Below, piece after piece: positions 48,637-59,821 of a stretch of DNA of 64,000 nucleotides; within the stretch, counting starts at the first letter, position 1, and the number at the start of each line of letters is the position of its first letter. The notes under the pieces were generated by a model. That model was not told where the DNA came from. It saw only the letters and a program-made list of their open reading frames with translations, and searched no databases. The position numbers were made by a program, and so were the translations under genes. Where the stretch lies: positions 1 to 64,000 of the forward strand of contig JAADJB010000014.1 in assembly GCA_013151035.1 (NCBI GenBank). The letters run 5' to 3'. Source of the stretch: Gammaproteobacteria bacterium (GTDB lineage Bacteria > Pseudomonadota > Gammaproteobacteria > JAADJB01).

Positions 48637-50051
48637 TTACCCCGGTATTTCTATGGACTGATATCCTGTTGGGTGTTTTATTGGTTTTTTTGTCAATTTA
48701 TGTTTTCCATGTGTGGCATACGCCTCCCTTGCGCCAGCGTTGGCAACAGATATTACGGCGACCTATTGGTGCTGTATCGCTGCTTGTCTTGCTCACCTAT
48801 TTATTGGTTGCAGTGCTTGACTCCATGCATTTCAGGACATCTTTAGCTGCTGCCGAGCATAGTCGTGAGGTGCATTATTCAGTGGAGGTGTTGAGTGTAC
48901 TGGATGTTATATTAACCTCGCTGCGTAATGCGCAGGAGCGCACTTATTCTGCGCCCTTTGCGACCCATGCTTATGTGCGGGAAACTCTATTAGTAGCGGG
49001 TGTGCAACAACGTATCTATCCCCGCTTGAAATATGGTGGTGCGCACCTGGATGATCCGGCACAGGATCGAGGTGCGGATCTGAAGACCCGGCTGGGATTA
49101 TTGTTAGTGAAAGGTGTCGTGTTTAGTGCTGCCTTTATCCTGTTATTGGCGAGCTGGATGAGTGCTAGAGGCTCAAACTCTTTGACTGGAGTCTTGTCTA
49201 TGATGATCCGGGGCAAAGGCCTGTATCCCTGGCGTTCACTGGCACTGGCATTGCTGGTGTTTTTTATGTTGTTGTTTATGATTACAGATCTCTCATCACT
49301 GTATCATATCCTGGGTACCGACAAGGTCGGTCAGGACGTGTTGTATCAAACCATCAAGAGTGTGCGCACAGGTCTGGTGATTGGTACCCTGACGACTCTG
49401 GTAATGCTGCCCTTTGCGATAATTCTGGGTGCCATGGCGGGTTACTTTCGCGGCTGGATTGATGATTTGATACAGTATTTGTATACCACCCTGAATTCTG
49501 TTCCAGGGGTATTGTTAATTGCGGCATCGGTATTGATGCTACAGATCTATATGGATAAAAATCCCGAGGCCTTTGAGACCATGGCAGAACGTGCCGATAT
49601 GCGTCTATTGTTTTTGTGTCTGATATTGGGGATTACCAGTTGGACGGGACTATGTCGTATGTTACGCGGAGAGGTGTTGAAGCTACGTGAGATGGAGTAT
49701 ATCCAGGCAGCACGCTGTTTTGGTGTCTCTCATGTGCGTATTATCCTGCGTCATATCCTGCCCAATGTGATGCATATTATCCTGATCACTGTGGTGCTTG
49801 ATTTTAGTGGTCTGGTGTTGGCGGAGGCGGTGCTTTCCTACATCGGGATCGGGGTTGATCCTACTACCTTTAGTTGGGGCAATATGATTAATAGTGCGCG
49901 TCTGGAGATGGCGCGGGAGCCGGTGGTCTGGTGGTCGTTGATGGCCGCCTTTATCTCGATGTTTGTGCTGGTGTTGTCGGCTAATCTGTTTGCCGATGTG
50001 GTGCGTGATGCATTTGATCCTCGCACTATGATGTCCGGGGGTGATCGATGA
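48633..50051 (+). CDS. Peptide ABC transporter permease (YejE/DppC-like) with an extended N-terminus
   Basis: The 472-residue protein ends in a permease domain with the EAA loop MEYIQAARCFGVSHVRIILRHILPNVM (about 351-377) and the LGTDKVGQDVL block before it. The first 220 residues hold extra membrane helices and a soluble stretch (STYLAPFATHAYVRETL-like region), longer than typical DppC but in line with YejE, which also has an N-terminal extension. It overlaps its neighbours on both sides. Confidence 0.9.
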   Translation: MITPVFLWTDILLGVLLVFLSIYVFHVWHTPPLRQRWQQILRRPIGAVSLLVLLTYLLVAVLDSMHFRTSLAAAEHSREVHYSVEVLSVLDVILTSLRNAQERTYSAPFATHAYVRETLLVAGVQQRIYPRLKYGGAHLDDPAQDRGADLKTRLGLLLVKGVVFSAAFILLLASWMSARGSNSLTGVLSMMIRGKGLYPWRSLALALLVFFMLLFMITDLSSLYHILGTDKVGQDVLYQTIKSVRTGLVIGTLTTLVMLPFAIILGAMAGYFRGWIDDLIQYLYTTLNSVPGVLLIAASVLMLQIYMDKNPEAFETMAERADMRLLFLCLILGITSWTGLCRMLRGEVLKLREMEYIQAARCFGVSHVRIILRHILPNVMHIILITVVLDFSGLVLAEAVLSYIGIGVDPTTFSWGNMINSARLEMAREPVVWWSLMAAFISMFVLVLSANLFADVVRDAFDPRTMMSGGDR

Positions 50052-51847
50052 CTAATACATCCTTGCTATTGCAGGTGCAGGATCTGCATACGAGTCTGTT
50101 GCTTGAGGATAAACGCTTGCGTGTGGTGGATGGTATTGATCTTGAGATTCACCGGGGTGAGACCCTGGCTATCCTTGGGGAATCCGGTTGTGGCAAGTCC
50201 ATGACTGCATTATCGCTGATGCGACTCTTGCCGACACCGGTTGGTCAGATTACACAGGGTAAGATCAGTTTGGGCGGGCTGGATATCCTGTCTCTGTCAG
50301 AGAGCGATATGCGTCGTCTGCGTGGTGCCCGGATTGCCATGATCTTTCAGGAGCCAATGACCTCGCTGAACCCGGTGCAGACCATTGGTCAGCAGATTGC
50401 CGAGAGTGTACGAATTCATTCGGATCTTAGTGGGCAGGCTGTACGTGAGCGGGTGCAGGCGTTGTTAATCAAGGTGGGTATTAGTGATAGTGAACGCACC
50501 TATGATAGCTATCCACATCAGTTATCAGGTGGTATGAAGCAACGCGCAATGATTGCCATGGCATTGGTGGGTGATCCTGAGTTATTGATTGCTGATGAAC
50601 CGACAACGGCGCTGGATGTCACGATACAGGCGCAAGTCTTGAGCTTACTCAAGGAACTGCAACAACAGACAGGTATGGCCATCTTGTTGATTACACACGA
50701 CCTTGGGGTTGTCGTTCAAGTGGCAGACCGGGTGGCAGTGATGTATGCCGGTCAAATAGTGGAACAGGCGGACTGTCAGCTGTTTTTCCAGCAACCTCGT
50801 CACCCTTATAGCCAGATGCTGTTTGAGTCATTGCCCTCGTTAAAGAAAAAAGGTAGCCCGTTAGCGGTTATTAGTGGACTCGTTCCTGAATTGGATCAGG
50901 TGTTTTCTGGTTGTCGTTTTGTTAATCGATGTCCCCATGCGTTACCCATATGCCATGACCAGATTCCTCTGTGGCAGGATTCGGCAATGGTGCGCTGTCA
51001 TCGGCACGCTGAAGAGATAGAATCGATACCGGTCAAGGACACGGAGGTAACTGTTGGAACCGGTTTTTCGGCACAACCGGCCTTACTCAAGGTTGTTGAC
51101 CTGAAGGTTCATTTTCCACTTAGGAAAGGCTTGTTTAATCGGGTGAAAGATTATGTGCGTGCGGTAGATGGTGTCAGTTTTAATATAGCCGCCGGGCAGA
51201 CCCTGGCTCTGGTTGGTGAGTCCGGTTGTGGCAAGACCACGGTAGGCAAGGCTATCCTGCAGTTGTATCAGGCAACAGCAGGTTCGGTCTTTTATGCCGG
51301 ACATGATCTGCAACAAGGTGACGGACGTTCTCATCTGACGGAATTACAGATGGTATTTCAGGACCCGTTTGCATCATTGAATCCGAGAATGAATGTCATG
51401 GAGTGTATTGAGGAAGGGATGTTGGTGCAGGGAATTGAGCGCGATGTTAATGCACGCAGAAGACGGGTGAGTCAATTACTTGAGCAAGTCGGTTTAGCAC
51501 CAGACTGTGGTCAACGTTATCCCCATGAATTTTCCGGGGGACAACGACAACGAATCAGTATTGCCCGGGCGATTGCGGTTAATCCACGCCTGTTGATTTG
51601 CGATGAACCAACCAGTGCGCTGGATGTATCGGTACAGGCACAGATTCTTAATCTATTTAAGACCCTGCAACAAGATTTGGGATTGTCCTATCTGTTTATT
51701 AGCCATGATTTGTCAGTGGTTAGCTATCTTGCTGATTATATTGCTGTTATGTATCAGGGGCGCATTGTAGAGCAAGGACTTTCTGGCGATATCCTGCAAC
51801 ACCCGCAACATCCTTATACACAAACCTTGTTGCAGGCAGCCCCTTAA
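50048..51847 (+). CDS. Fused dual ATP-binding protein of a peptide ABC transporter (YejF-like)
   Basis: The 599-residue protein is a fusion of DppD-like and DppF-like ATPases. First half: Walker [12 protein letters not shown] (about 40-50), [29 protein letters not shown], and an oligopeptide-transporter C-terminal Cys-rich [14 protein letters not shown]. Second half: [13 protein letters not shown] (about 394), [28 protein letters not shown]. Such a fused ATPase with one SBP and two permeases is the yejABEF layout, used in E. coli for peptide and microcin C uptake. All four genes overlap by 4 bases. Confidence 0.95.
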   Translation: MTNTSLLLQVQDLHTSLLLEDKRLRVVDGIDLEIHRGETLAILGESGCGKSMTALSLMRLLPTPVGQITQGKISLGGLDILSLSESDMRRLRGARIAMIFQEPMTSLNPVQTIGQQIAESVRIHSDLSGQAVRERVQALLIKVGISDSERTYDSYPHQLSGGMKQRAMIAMALVGDPELLIADEPTTALDVTIQAQVLSLLKELQQQTGMAILLITHDLGVVVQVADRVAVMYAGQIVEQADCQLFFQQPRHPYSQMLFESLPSLKKKGSPLAVISGLVPELDQVFSGCRFVNRCPHALPICHDQIPLWQDSAMVRCHRHAEEIESIPVKDTEVTVGTGFSAQPALLKVVDLKVHFPLRKGLFNRVKDYVRAVDGVSFNIAAGQTLALVGESGCGKTTVGKAILQLYQATAGSVFYAGHDLQQGDGRSHLTELQMVFQDPFASLNPRMNVMECIEEGMLVQGIERDVNARRRRVSQLLEQVGLAPDCGQRYPHEFSGGQRQRISIARAIAVNPRLLICDEPTSALDVSVQAQILNLFKTLQQDLGLSYLFISHDLSVVSYLADYIAVMYQGRIVEQGLSGDILQHPQHPYTQTLLQAAP

Positions 51848-51937
51848 AATGGTTTTTATTCCAGTATGTTGCGAAATGTTTGCAATATTATCCGTTAGGT
51901 ATGTATAGTAAGCTTATGAATTCATACATAGATATAA

Positions 51938-53485
51938 ATGGGTAATATGATGACCTTGATCAGAAAGATATGTTTATTGTTGCTGTTGAATCTACTTCCA
52001 TCATTGTTACAGGCGCAAACCGACGGGATTGATGCTGTATTGGTGCTGGATAGCTCAGGGAGTATGCAAGACACTGATCCAGATCGTTTGCGAGTACCTG
52101 CCGCGAAATTATTTTTATCATTGCTGGGTAAAGATGATCGAGCCGGTGTGATTAGTTTTAGTGATGAAGCCTATCCTGTGGTACATGTGCGGCAGGCCTA
52201 TGGTCAATATAATCAGGATATTCTATTTGAGGGGGTCGATAAGATCTCGGCAAAGGGTGCCTATACCAATCTGCATGCGGCGCTGGTATCTGGTCGCAAG
52301 ATGTTACTGAATGCTAGTGAGAAAGGTCGTCGCCGTATTTTGATCTTGATGTCTGATGGTCGCATGGATGTGGGTGATGCCGACAAAGATCGCCGTTATA
52401 CCCGTGATATTATGAATAATCTGGCGAGTGGTCTGAAGCAGGATGGGGTTGAAGTCTTTAGTATAGCCTTTACCCGGCAGGCTGATGCAAAGCTGATGCG
52501 GGCGATTGCAGAAAAGAGTGGCGGTGTCTTTCATAGTGCTGCCGGTGTTGATGATCTGCATGATGTCTTTGGTTCGATCTTTGAGAATGTCAAACAGCCG
52601 GATATGCTACCTATGGAAGGCGGGCGCTTTGTGGTCGATGCTGCTGTTGAAGAGGTGACTATTGTGGCTAGTCGCAGACGTCCCGAGCATAGTGTTGTAC
52701 TGGAGCTGCCTAATGGAAAGAAATTAACAGCCAATAATATTGGTCGTATGGGTCGTTGGTCTGAATCGCCTCGATTTGACATGATTACTATTCAGAAGCC
52801 GATGGCAGGTGACTGGAAAATATTATCCTCCTCAATTAATGACAAGGCCTATGTGGTCACTAATCTGGGATTGGAGGCGAATCTTAAGAAAAATGAAATT
52901 CCTCTAGGTGCAGAGATGGACCTTTCGGCATGGATGCTTAAAGATGGCAAGGTGATTACGGTGGATGCATTGTTACAGGGTACGGAATTTATTGCCGAGG
53001 TAATTTCACCCACAGGGGATAGTAATCGTATTAAATTATGGGATAGCGTTGATCGTTCTGATTCACCCGATGGTCGTTATCAAGGTCAATTACTGCTTGA
53101 CCATGAGGGCAGACATAAGATTAAAGTCGTTGCCAAGGCGGCCACTTTTCAACGTGAAAAAACTTTTTATTTAAATGTATTGGCACCATCGAAAGATAAG
53201 ACTGCTGTTGAACCTGTAGCAAAAATCAAGCCCAAGGCCGAACCTAAGCCCGAACCTAAGCCTAAAGCCGAACCTAAGGCTAAGGTTGAAGAGCCGGTGG
53301 CTGATAAGGTTGAAAAAAAGGCGATTGATATTGGTTTGATCGTAATGATCTTTGTTGGTGCCAATGTAGTGGTCGGAATATTTATTGGGGGCTTCCTGTG
53401 GTGGCGTTCACGTAAGAACAAAAAACAGGCAGAGGACGATAAGAATAAAGACGAAGATGAAGACGAAGACGATGAATTAGGATGA
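51938..53485 (+). CDS. VWA-domain membrane protein with charged tail
   Basis: The 515-residue protein has a signal peptide (ending near SLLQAQ), a von Willebrand factor A domain at about 30-210 with the metal-ion site Asp38-x-Ser40-x-Ser42 (DSSGSMQD), then a beta-rich region (about 230-420). A Lys/Pro/Glu repeat linker (AEPKPEPKPKAEPK) leads to a single transmembrane helix (about 462-487, VGANVVVGIFIGGFLWW) and an acidic cytoplasmic tail (KNKDEDEDEDDELG). It would sit in the periplasm anchored to the inner membrane. The start may instead be ATG 51947 or 51950. The next gene, one base after the stop, encodes a coiled-coil membrane protein. Confidence 0.85.
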   Translation: MGNMMTLIRKICLLLLLNLLPSLLQAQTDGIDAVLVLDSSGSMQDTDPDRLRVPAAKLFLSLLGKDDRAGVISFSDEAYPVVHVRQAYGQYNQDILFEGVDKISAKGAYTNLHAALVSGRKMLLNASEKGRRRILILMSDGRMDVGDADKDRRYTRDIMNNLASGLKQDGVEVFSIAFTRQADAKLMRAIAEKSGGVFHSAAGVDDLHDVFGSIFENVKQPDMLPMEGGRFVVDAAVEEVTIVASRRRPEHSVVLELPNGKKLTANNIGRMGRWSESPRFDMITIQKPMAGDWKILSSSINDKAYVVTNLGLEANLKKNEIPLGAEMDLSAWMLKDGKVITVDALLQGTEFIAEVISPTGDSNRIKLWDSVDRSDSPDGRYQGQLLLDHEGRHKIKVVAKAATFQREKTFYLNVLAPSKDKTAVEPVAKIKPKAEPKPEPKPKAEPKAKVEEPVADKVEKKAIDIGLIVMIFVGANVVVGIFIGGFLWWRSRKNKKQAEDDKNKDEDEDEDDELG

Positions 53486-53489
53486 ATTG

Positions 53490-54680
53490 ATGGTGATTCA
53501 ATTAGATATCATTAGTATTTTGTTGGCCTTGGAACTGCTAGTGGTTTTGTTCGCGGGTTGTATTATTCTTTGGTTTAAGTTTAAAAAAGAAAAAAATAAA
53601 AAACCACAGGTTATTATTGAAAAACAAAAGGCATCTCTGAGCACACCTAAGGATTCCCTGGATTCATCCTATGAAGACTGTTTGCGTTCAGAATTGAAGC
53701 AATTGCAGGATACGATGACTGGCTTACCGGAGAGTCAGGTGGGTGATGTAATGGATAGTCGTGCCTTGCTGGAAGTACGTCAGGAATTTATCAAACTGGA
53801 ATTGTCGGCTCAGGACTGGTTGTCTGATTCTGATACTCACCATGAAAAATTGATGGAAGGGATTCGTTTATTGCTTACTCATTTTAATAAGTTATCTGAT
53901 ATAGGACCGGATAATACGGTCGTGAAGGATGATGAGGAAAAAGTGGATGGTTCGGAAAACTATGAAGATCAGCTGGAGTATTTTAAATCAGTTATTGATA
54001 ATCAACTGAATGTGATGCGTGCTCTACGCGAGAAATTGGCGGTAGCAGCGGGCTCGGAAGATGGTTTGTCGGATGAAATGAAAGAGCTTATGGGACATCT
54101 GGAACAGGCTGAGAAACAGGCCATTGAATTAGGCCGTTGTGTTGAGGTTCTGGAGGAAGAAAATGAACGTCTGCGTCAGGATACGGGGTCGCAGCAAGAT
54201 GTTGCTGTGGCAGGGGAAGTTAAGTCTAATGATGAGGTGATGGAAGATATCGGTGGTATGGAATCCATGGTATCAAATCAGCAGGAGACGATTAGTAAGT
54301 TAAAGGGGTTGTTGGATGATCTTGCTCTTGAAGCATCCAAAGCAGAAGAGCTGGAAGATTTAATTGGACATATCCAACGTGCTAATAAAGAGCTGAGTGG
54401 TTGCATTATGGTGTTGGAAGATGAGAATACGATGTTACGTAGTGAGATGGAGCGGTTGCGTAATAATTTATCGGCAATATTGCTGGCAAATAATGAGGCG
54501 GGTGATGATTCTGAATTGCAGTACAAGAATGAGTCGTTATCGAAGAAAATGGAAAGTCTGAAGTCCATGATTGATATTAAGGATACCACTATTGGTGAGC
54601 TACAACAGAAGGTTGAGGCATTAAAATCGGAATATATGACGGCAACAGGCAAGATGCCGGATATTGGTGAGGACGAATAA
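53490..54680 (+). CDS. Coiled-coil membrane protein of unknown function, partner of the VWA gene
   Basis: The product (396 residues from ATG 53490, AGGA 7 bases upstream) has one N-terminal membrane helix (about 8-28, [19 protein letters not shown]) followed by a basic patch and long coiled-coil segments (about 160-225 and 255-380, heptads in Leu/Met/Glu). The N-terminus outside and coil inside orientation is suggested by [10 protein letters not shown] after the helix. It is acidic overall. I recognise no family. It is 4 bases from the VWA gene and 11 bases from the epimerase gene, so one operon is likely. Confidence 0.7.
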   Translation: MVIQLDIISILLALELLVVLFAGCIILWFKFKKEKNKKPQVIIEKQKASLSTPKDSLDSSYEDCLRSELKQLQDTMTGLPESQVGDVMDSRALLEVRQEFIKLELSAQDWLSDSDTHHEKLMEGIRLLLTHFNKLSDIGPDNTVVKDDEEKVDGSENYEDQLEYFKSVIDNQLNVMRALREKLAVAAGSEDGLSDEMKELMGHLEQAEKQAIELGRCVEVLEEENERLRQDTGSQQDVAVAGEVKSNDEVMEDIGGMESMVSNQQETISKLKGLLDDLALEASKAEELEDLIGHIQRANKELSGCIMVLEDENTMLRSEMERLRNNLSAILLANNEAGDDSELQYKNESLSKKMESLKSMIDIKDTTIGELQQKVEALKSEYMTATGKMPDIGEDE

Positions 54681-54691
54681 AAGTACACGTT

Positions 54692-55708
54692 ATGAAGATA
54701 TTGCTTACAGGTTCTGCGGGTTTTATTGGTTCTGCATTGGCGATTCGTTTACTGGATCGCGGCGATGAAGTGATTGGTATTGATAATCTGAATGATTATT
54801 ATGATGTTAATCTGAAATTATCTCGCCTTAAGCGTACCCAGGAGCACCCTGCTTATACCGATATAAGAGGTGATATTGCAGATCGTGAATTAATAGCGAA
54901 CCTGTTTGAAGAACATCAGCCGGATGTGGTGGTTAATTTAGCGGCACAGGCAGGTGTGCGCTATTCAATTGAGAACCCACATGCCTATGTTGATACCAAT
55001 GTGGTTGGTTTTGTTAATCTGTTGGAAGGCTGTCGTCATAATAAGGTAAAGCACTTTGTATTCGCCTCCAGTAGTTCGGTTTATGGTGCGAATACCAAAA
55101 TGCCATTTTCTGTACATGATAATGTTGATCACCCGGTCAGTTTGTATGCTGCAAGTAAGAAATCGAATGAATTAATGGCGCATACCTATGCCCATTTATT
55201 TGATGTGCCTGTAACCGGGCTACGTTTTTTTACCGTTTATGGTCCCTGGATGCGACCTGATATGGCATTGTTTAAATTTACCAACAAGATTATGAAGGGT
55301 GAATCGATTGATGTCTTTAATTACGGTAAACATCGGAGAGACTTTACCTATATTGATGATATCGTAGAAGGTGTGGTGCGGGTGATTGACCGTATACCAC
55401 AGGGTAATCCACAGTGGGATAGTGATCAACCTGATCCTGCTAGTAGTCGTTCACCCTATCGGGTTTATAATATCGGCAACAACCAGATTGTTGAGTTGAT
55501 GCGTTATATTGAGCTGCTGGAGGAATCCTTGGGGGTAAAGGCGAAAATGAATATGTTGCCCCTGCAACCGGGTGATGTGCCAGATACCTATGCGGATGTG
55601 ACTGACCTGGTAGAAGATGTCGATTATAAACCGAATACCAGTGTGGAAGATGGGGTCAAGGCCTTTGTTGAATGGTATCGAGAATATTACAATATTTCAC
55701 CGAGTTGA
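54692..55708 (+). CDS. NAD-dependent epimerase, UDP-glucuronate 4-epimerase-like
   Basis: The 338-residue protein has [12 protein letters not shown] (7-18), [13 protein letters not shown], the catalytic Ser in SSSSVYG and Tyr-x3-Lys in [16 protein letters not shown]. The [20 protein letters not shown] and [11 protein letters not shown] blocks are characteristic of UDP-glucuronate 4-epimerases (CapI/LpsL type) that supply galacturonate for polysaccharides. It lies 11 bases after the coiled-coil gene. Its last 12 bases overlap the end of the convergent proS. Confidence 0.92.
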   Translation: MKILLTGSAGFIGSALAIRLLDRGDEVIGIDNLNDYYDVNLKLSRLKRTQEHPAYTDIRGDIADRELIANLFEEHQPDVVVNLAAQAGVRYSIENPHAYVDTNVVGFVNLLEGCRHNKVKHFVFASSSSVYGANTKMPFSVHDNVDHPVSLYAASKKSNELMAHTYAHLFDVPVTGLRFFTVYGPWMRPDMALFKFTNKIMKGESIDVFNYGKHRRDFTYIDDIVEGVVRVIDRIPQGNPQWDSDQPDPASSRSPYRVYNIGNNQIVELMRYIELLEESLGVKAKMNMLPLQPGDVPDTYADVTDLVEDVDYKPNTSVEDGVKAFVEWYREYYNISPS

Positions 55709-57400
55709 TTGCAAAAACGAAACAATCTCACTGAGCGCAATAGTCTGGTTTTCTCCGTTACGCGCCTTGTATTCAATCAGGCCCTGATCCAGATTTTTTT
55801 CTCCGATCACGATTCGGTGCGGAATGCCAATCAGTTCCATATCGGCAAACATAACACCAGGCCGTACCTCACGATCATCGAATAATATTTCAACACCGGC
55901 TTCTTGTAGTTCTTTATACAGAGACTCTGCTGCATCGCGTACACGTTGGGACTTCTTCATATTCATGGGTAACAGGCAGACCTGAAAAGGGGTGATGGAT
56001 GCCGGCCAGCAGATGCCGTTGTCATCGTTATTCTGTTCGATAGCAGCAGCGACTAAACGTGATACCCCAATCCCGTAACAGCCCATCTGCAGGATGCTAT
56101 CCTTGCCTTGTTCATCTTGTACCGAGGCATTCATTGCCTTGCTGTATTTGTCACCGAGCTGGAAGATATGACCGACCTCAATACCGCGGGCGATGGATAG
56201 TGTGCCTTGACCATCCGGGCTGGGGTCTCCTGCTATTACATTTCTCAGGTCGGCATCATCAACCAGTGGTAGGTCGCGTTCCCAGTTGACGTTTTGTAAA
56301 TGTTTTCCATTTTCATTGGCACCACAGACGAAATCAGACATAAGCAGTGTGGATCGATCTGCAATGATCGGGATTTGTAGACCGACAGGGCCCAATGAGC
56401 CTGGCTTGCAGCCGATGATATCGTGTATACGTTCTTCACTGGCAAATGTCAGTGGAGTGGTAATCTGTGGGATCTTTTCAGCCTTGATGGTATTCAGTTC
56501 ATGGTCACCACGTAATATCAGGGCAATAAGTTGATCGTCTTCACCTTCAACAATCAATGTTTTTATACACTGTTTACTTTCGATCTTGAGGAATGCAGCG
56601 ACTTCATCAATGCTATGTTGTTTCGGTGTGTCGATGGTTGCTATGGATGCCCCTGCCTGCGCACGGGTACTATCCGGTGCAATAATGGCCTCGGCAAGTT
56701 CGACATTGGCGGCATAATCACTGCTGTCAGAGAATGCGATAGCATCTTCTCCAGCGTCTGCCAACACATGAAATTCATGGGACATATTGCCACCAATGGA
56801 TCCGGCATCGGCTTGTACGGCACGAAAGTTCAGCCCTAAACGGGTGAATATACGTTGGTAGGTCTCATACATGACCTGATAGGTCTCATCCAGAGATTCT
56901 TTGTTCAGGTGGAAGGAATAGGCATCCTTCATCAGAAACTCGCGTGAACGCATAATGCCGAAGCGTGGTCTGACCTCATCACGAAATTTGGTTTGTATCT
57001 GGTAATAATTGATAGGTAACTGTTTATAGCTACGGATCTCATCGGCAGCCAGATGGGTGATTATTTCTTCATGGGTGGGACCGAGGCAGAATTCCCGATT
57101 ATGGCGATCATGGAAACGCAGGAGTTCAGGGCCATATTGATCCCAGCGTCCGGATTGTTGCCATAATTCTGCGGGTTGTATTGCCGGCATCAATATTTCC
57201 AGTGCACCCGCTTGTTCCATTTCTTCGCGTACAATCGCCTCAACCTTGCGTAATACCCTGAGTCCCAGGGGTTTCCAATTATAGATGCCGGCTGCCAGCT
57301 TGCGAACCATGCCCGCTCTCAGCATGAGTTTGTGACTAATGATCTCTGCATCGGCTGGGATTTCTTTCTGGGTGGAAATCGGGAATTGGGAAACGCGCAT
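55697..57400 (-). CDS. proS: Prolyl-tRNA synthetase
   Basis: The 567-residue protein is a bacterial-type ProRS with an inserted editing domain. Class II motif 1 is [22 protein letters not shown] (near 54-75), motif 2 [26 protein letters not shown], an editing domain about 225-400 and motif 3 [13 protein letters not shown]. The C-terminal anticodon-binding domain covers about 465-567. Normal length. It converges with the epimerase gene and shares 12 bases with it. Confidence 0.97.
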   Translation of the reverse strand: MRVSQFPISTQKEIPADAEIISHKLMLRAGMVRKLAAGIYNWKPLGLRVLRKVEAIVREEMEQAGALEILMPAIQPAELWQQSGRWDQYGPELLRFHDRHNREFCLGPTHEEIITHLAADEIRSYKQLPINYYQIQTKFRDEVRPRFGIMRSREFLMKDAYSFHLNKESLDETYQVMYETYQRIFTRLGLNFRAVQADAGSIGGNMSHEFHVLADAGEDAIAFSDSSDYAANVELAEAIIAPDSTRAQAGASIATIDTPKQHSIDEVAAFLKIESKQCIKTLIVEGEDDQLIALILRGDHELNTIKAEKIPQITTPLTFASEERIHDIIGCKPGSLGPVGLQIPIIADRSTLLMSDFVCGANENGKHLQNVNWERDLPLVDDADLRNVIAGDPSPDGQGTLSIARGIEVGHIFQLGDKYSKAMNASVQDEQGKDSILQMGCYGIGVSRLVAAAIEQNNDDNGICWPASITPFQVCLLPMNMKKSQRVRDAAESLYKELQEAGVEILFDDREVRPGVMFADMELIGIPHRIVIGEKNLDQGLIEYKARNGENQTIALSEIVSFLQSTR

Positions 57401-57447
57401 GGTAGGGCTGACCTTATGGGTAAGTAGTATGAAAATGATTGCAGGGG

Positions 57448-57918
57448 TTATAAATCAGAACAGTTTTTCTCAATCTTGTCACGCAGTTGTTGCCTGAGTC
57501 GACGGCGTTGCTCTTCGGACAGGCGGACATATTCACCTTCGGCGGTACGAAAACGTTGTCGTGCAGCATTGCCGAGATTGGCCAGATCAATACGTGCTTG
57601 TCTGCATTGCTGGATTAATTGCTCCTGCTTAACAATATCAATTTTCTGTTGTAGTTTCTTTTCCTTGCGCTGTTGACTCCATTCTTTCAGTTTTTGCTGG
57701 GCCTTGAGTAGTGATGTGCGCGCCTCTTCAGAGCTGATATCAGAGGGTACCGGGCGTGGGACTATAGTGCTTGCCCTGCCGATAGGGGGGGCTTGGGTGT
57801 ATTGAGTGGTGCCCTCATTATCGACCCACTTGTATATAGTGGCTTGAGCCGGTGATAGAAGCAGTAACAGCAAGCAACCCAGCAAAGGTATGAATGTATG
57901 TTTATATTGTGTTGACAT
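57448..57918 (-). CDS. DUF4124-domain periplasmic protein
   Basis: From the ATG at 57918 the product is 156 residues: a signal peptide ([16 protein letters not shown]), a DUF4124 domain ([20 protein letters not shown]), then an Arg/Gln/Glu-rich helical region with a Cys near the end (EKNCSDL). Many gammaproteobacteria have such proteins of unknown function. GAGAGA lies upstream of this start; a longer frame from 57990 would put 24 residues in front of the signal peptide and is less likely. Confidence 0.85.
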   Translation of the reverse strand: MSTQYKHTFIPLLGCLLLLLLSPAQATIYKWVDNEGTTQYTQAPPIGRASTIVPRPVPSDISSEEARTSLLKAQQKLKEWSQQRKEKKLQQKIDIVKQEQLIQQCRQARIDLANLGNAARQRFRTAEGEYVRLSEEQRRRLRQQLRDKIEKNCSDL

Positions 57919-58037
57919 AGTTGTGAATTCTCTCATAACTGAATCATAATTACAGTCCATAGCATCGTGTTTTGTGGTTAAAAAGATCATTTACCTGTGA
58001 TTTAGGTGGGTTTTTATTGGTTTTTTTGTGGAATCCA

Positions 58038-58065
58038 TTGACCTTCGGTGGCAAAATACTAGATT
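58038..58065 (+). promoter_or_regulatory. Candidate promoter of the ilvB operon
   Basis: TTGACC (58038-58043), a 16-base spacer and TAGATT (58060-58065) lie 34 bases before the GTG start. The short leader leaves no room for a leader-peptide attenuator. Confidence 0.5.
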
Positions 58066-58099
58066 GAGCGTATTTATCTGAATTTAGGAGAATCTTGTA

Positions 58100-59794
58100 G
58101 TGGAATTAACAGGTGCTGATATCTTTGTCCATTGTCTGAAAGATGAAGGAATAGAATATGTATTTGGTTATCCTGGAGGTGCGGTATTGCACATCTATGA
58201 TGCCTTGTATCAGCAAGATGATGTCAAACATATTCTGGTGCGCCATGAACAGGCTGCAACACATGCCGCTGATGGCTATGCTCGAGCGACTGGCAAGGTG
58301 GGTGTGGCGCTGGTGACATCCGGGCCAGGTGCCACCAATGCCGTTACCGGGATTGCTACCGCTTATATGGATTCGATCCCGATGGTGGTCTTTACCGGAC
58401 AGGTGCCGACTCAGCTAATTGGTAATGATGCCTTTCAGGAAGTTGATGCGGTGGGTATTACACGCCCCTGTGTCAAACATAACTTCCTGATCAAGGATGT
58501 GAAGGATATCGCCAGCACTATTCGTAAGGCCTTTTATATTGCCAGTACCGGGCGACCAGGGCCGGTGGTAGTGGATATTCCGAAGGATATTACCGCTGAG
58601 CGTGCTGAATACTATTATCCTGAGAAAATAGAGATTCGATCCTACAATCCTGTACAGGAGGTCGATAGCGATCAGATTCGTAAGGCCGTTGCGTTGATGC
58701 TGGGTGCCAGACGTCCAATGTTATATACCGGTGGCGGTATCATCCTGGGTGATGCTTGTGACGAACTGGTCAAGATGACCCGTATGCTGGGGTTCCCGAT
58801 TACCAATACCTTGATGGGGCTGGGCGCCTATCCGGCATCCGACAAACAGTTTGTTGGTATGCTGGGTATGCATGGAACCTACGAGGCTAATATGGGAATG
58901 CATCATTGTGATGTGCTGATTGCGATTGGTGCACGTTTTGATGATCGTGTGACCGGTAATATCGAGAAGTTTTGCCCGACAGCAAAGATTATTCATGTTG
59001 ATGTGGATCCTGCCAGTATTTCCAAAAATGTGCGGGTGGATGTACCGATTGTCGGTTGTGTGAGTAATGTACTGGGTGAGATGCTGGAATGTATTAATGC
59101 CAGCGAAAGAAAGCCGGATGCCGATGCGCTGGCTGAATGGTGGCAGCAGATTGATGAATGGCGTTCCAAGGATTGCCTGAAATTTGATAAGTCCAGTGAT
59201 TTGATCAAACCTCAGGCTGTGATTGAAACCCTGCACCGGGTAACCAACGGCGATGCCTATGTGACATCCGATGTGGGGCAACATCAGATGTGGGCAGCAC
59301 AATATTACCCGTTTGATAAGCCAAGGCGCTGGATTAACTCGGGTGGTTTGGGAACTATGGGTTTTGGTCTGCCAGCCGCGATGGGAGTGCAATTAGCGCA
59401 CCCTGATGCCACGGTCGCTTGTATCACCGGAGAGGGCAGTATACAGATGTGTATACAGGAACTTTCAACCTGTTTGCAGTATAATCTGCCGATCAAGATT
59501 ATTACTTTGAATAATGGCTTCCTGGGTATGGTTAGACAGTGGCAGGAATTCTTCTATCAGGGGCGTTATGCGATGTCTTATATGGAATCCTTGCCAGATT
59601 TTGTGAAACTGGCTGAGAGTTATGGACATATCGGTATGAAGATTGAGAAACCAGGTGATGTTGAGTCAGCATTGCAAGAGGCGATGGCTATCAAGGATCG
59701 TACCGTTTTCATGAATTTCCTGACCGACAGCACGGAAAATGTATATCCTATGATTCCAGCCGGTGCTGGTCAGAATGAGATGATTCTTATCTAG
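58100..59794 (+). CDS. ilvB: Acetolactate synthase large subunit
   Basis: The 564-residue ThDP enzyme makes acetolactate or acetohydroxybutyrate, the first common step to valine, leucine and isoleucine. Catalytic Glu is in RHEQAATHAADGYARA (about residue 50), FAD-region GARFDDRVTGN, and the ThDP motif GEGSIQMCIQELS...NN (about 455-475). The GTG start has AGGAG 9 bases upstream. ilvH and ilvC follow, confirming the biosynthetic role, in contrast to the paralogue at 18617. Confidence 0.97.
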   Translation: MELTGADIFVHCLKDEGIEYVFGYPGGAVLHIYDALYQQDDVKHILVRHEQAATHAADGYARATGKVGVALVTSGPGATNAVTGIATAYMDSIPMVVFTGQVPTQLIGNDAFQEVDAVGITRPCVKHNFLIKDVKDIASTIRKAFYIASTGRPGPVVVDIPKDITAERAEYYYPEKIEIRSYNPVQEVDSDQIRKAVALMLGARRPMLYTGGGIILGDACDELVKMTRMLGFPITNTLMGLGAYPASDKQFVGMLGMHGTYEANMGMHHCDVLIAIGARFDDRVTGNIEKFCPTAKIIHVDVDPASISKNVRVDVPIVGCVSNVLGEMLECINASERKPDADALAEWWQQIDEWRSKDCLKFDKSSDLIKPQAVIETLHRVTNGDAYVTSDVGQHQMWAAQYYPFDKPRRWINSGGLGTMGFGLPAAMGVQLAHPDATVACITGEGSIQMCIQELSTCLQYNLPIKIITLNNGFLGMVRQWQEFFYQGRYAMSYMESLPDFVKLAESYGHIGMKIEKPGDVESALQEAMAIKDRTVFMNFLTDSTENVYPMIPAGAGQNEMILI

Positions 59795-59821
59795 GTTTCC
59801 CTAACACAGGTTGATGATTGA

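Noticed and set aside
57991-58099. Leader-peptide attenuator before ilvB
   Set aside because: Only about 35 bases lie between the candidate promoter and the GTG start, and no run of Leu/Val/Ile codons is present.
58721-59392. 223-codon leftward frame opposite ilvB
   Set aside because: Antisense shadow of a well-recognised gene, with no ribosome site or family motif.
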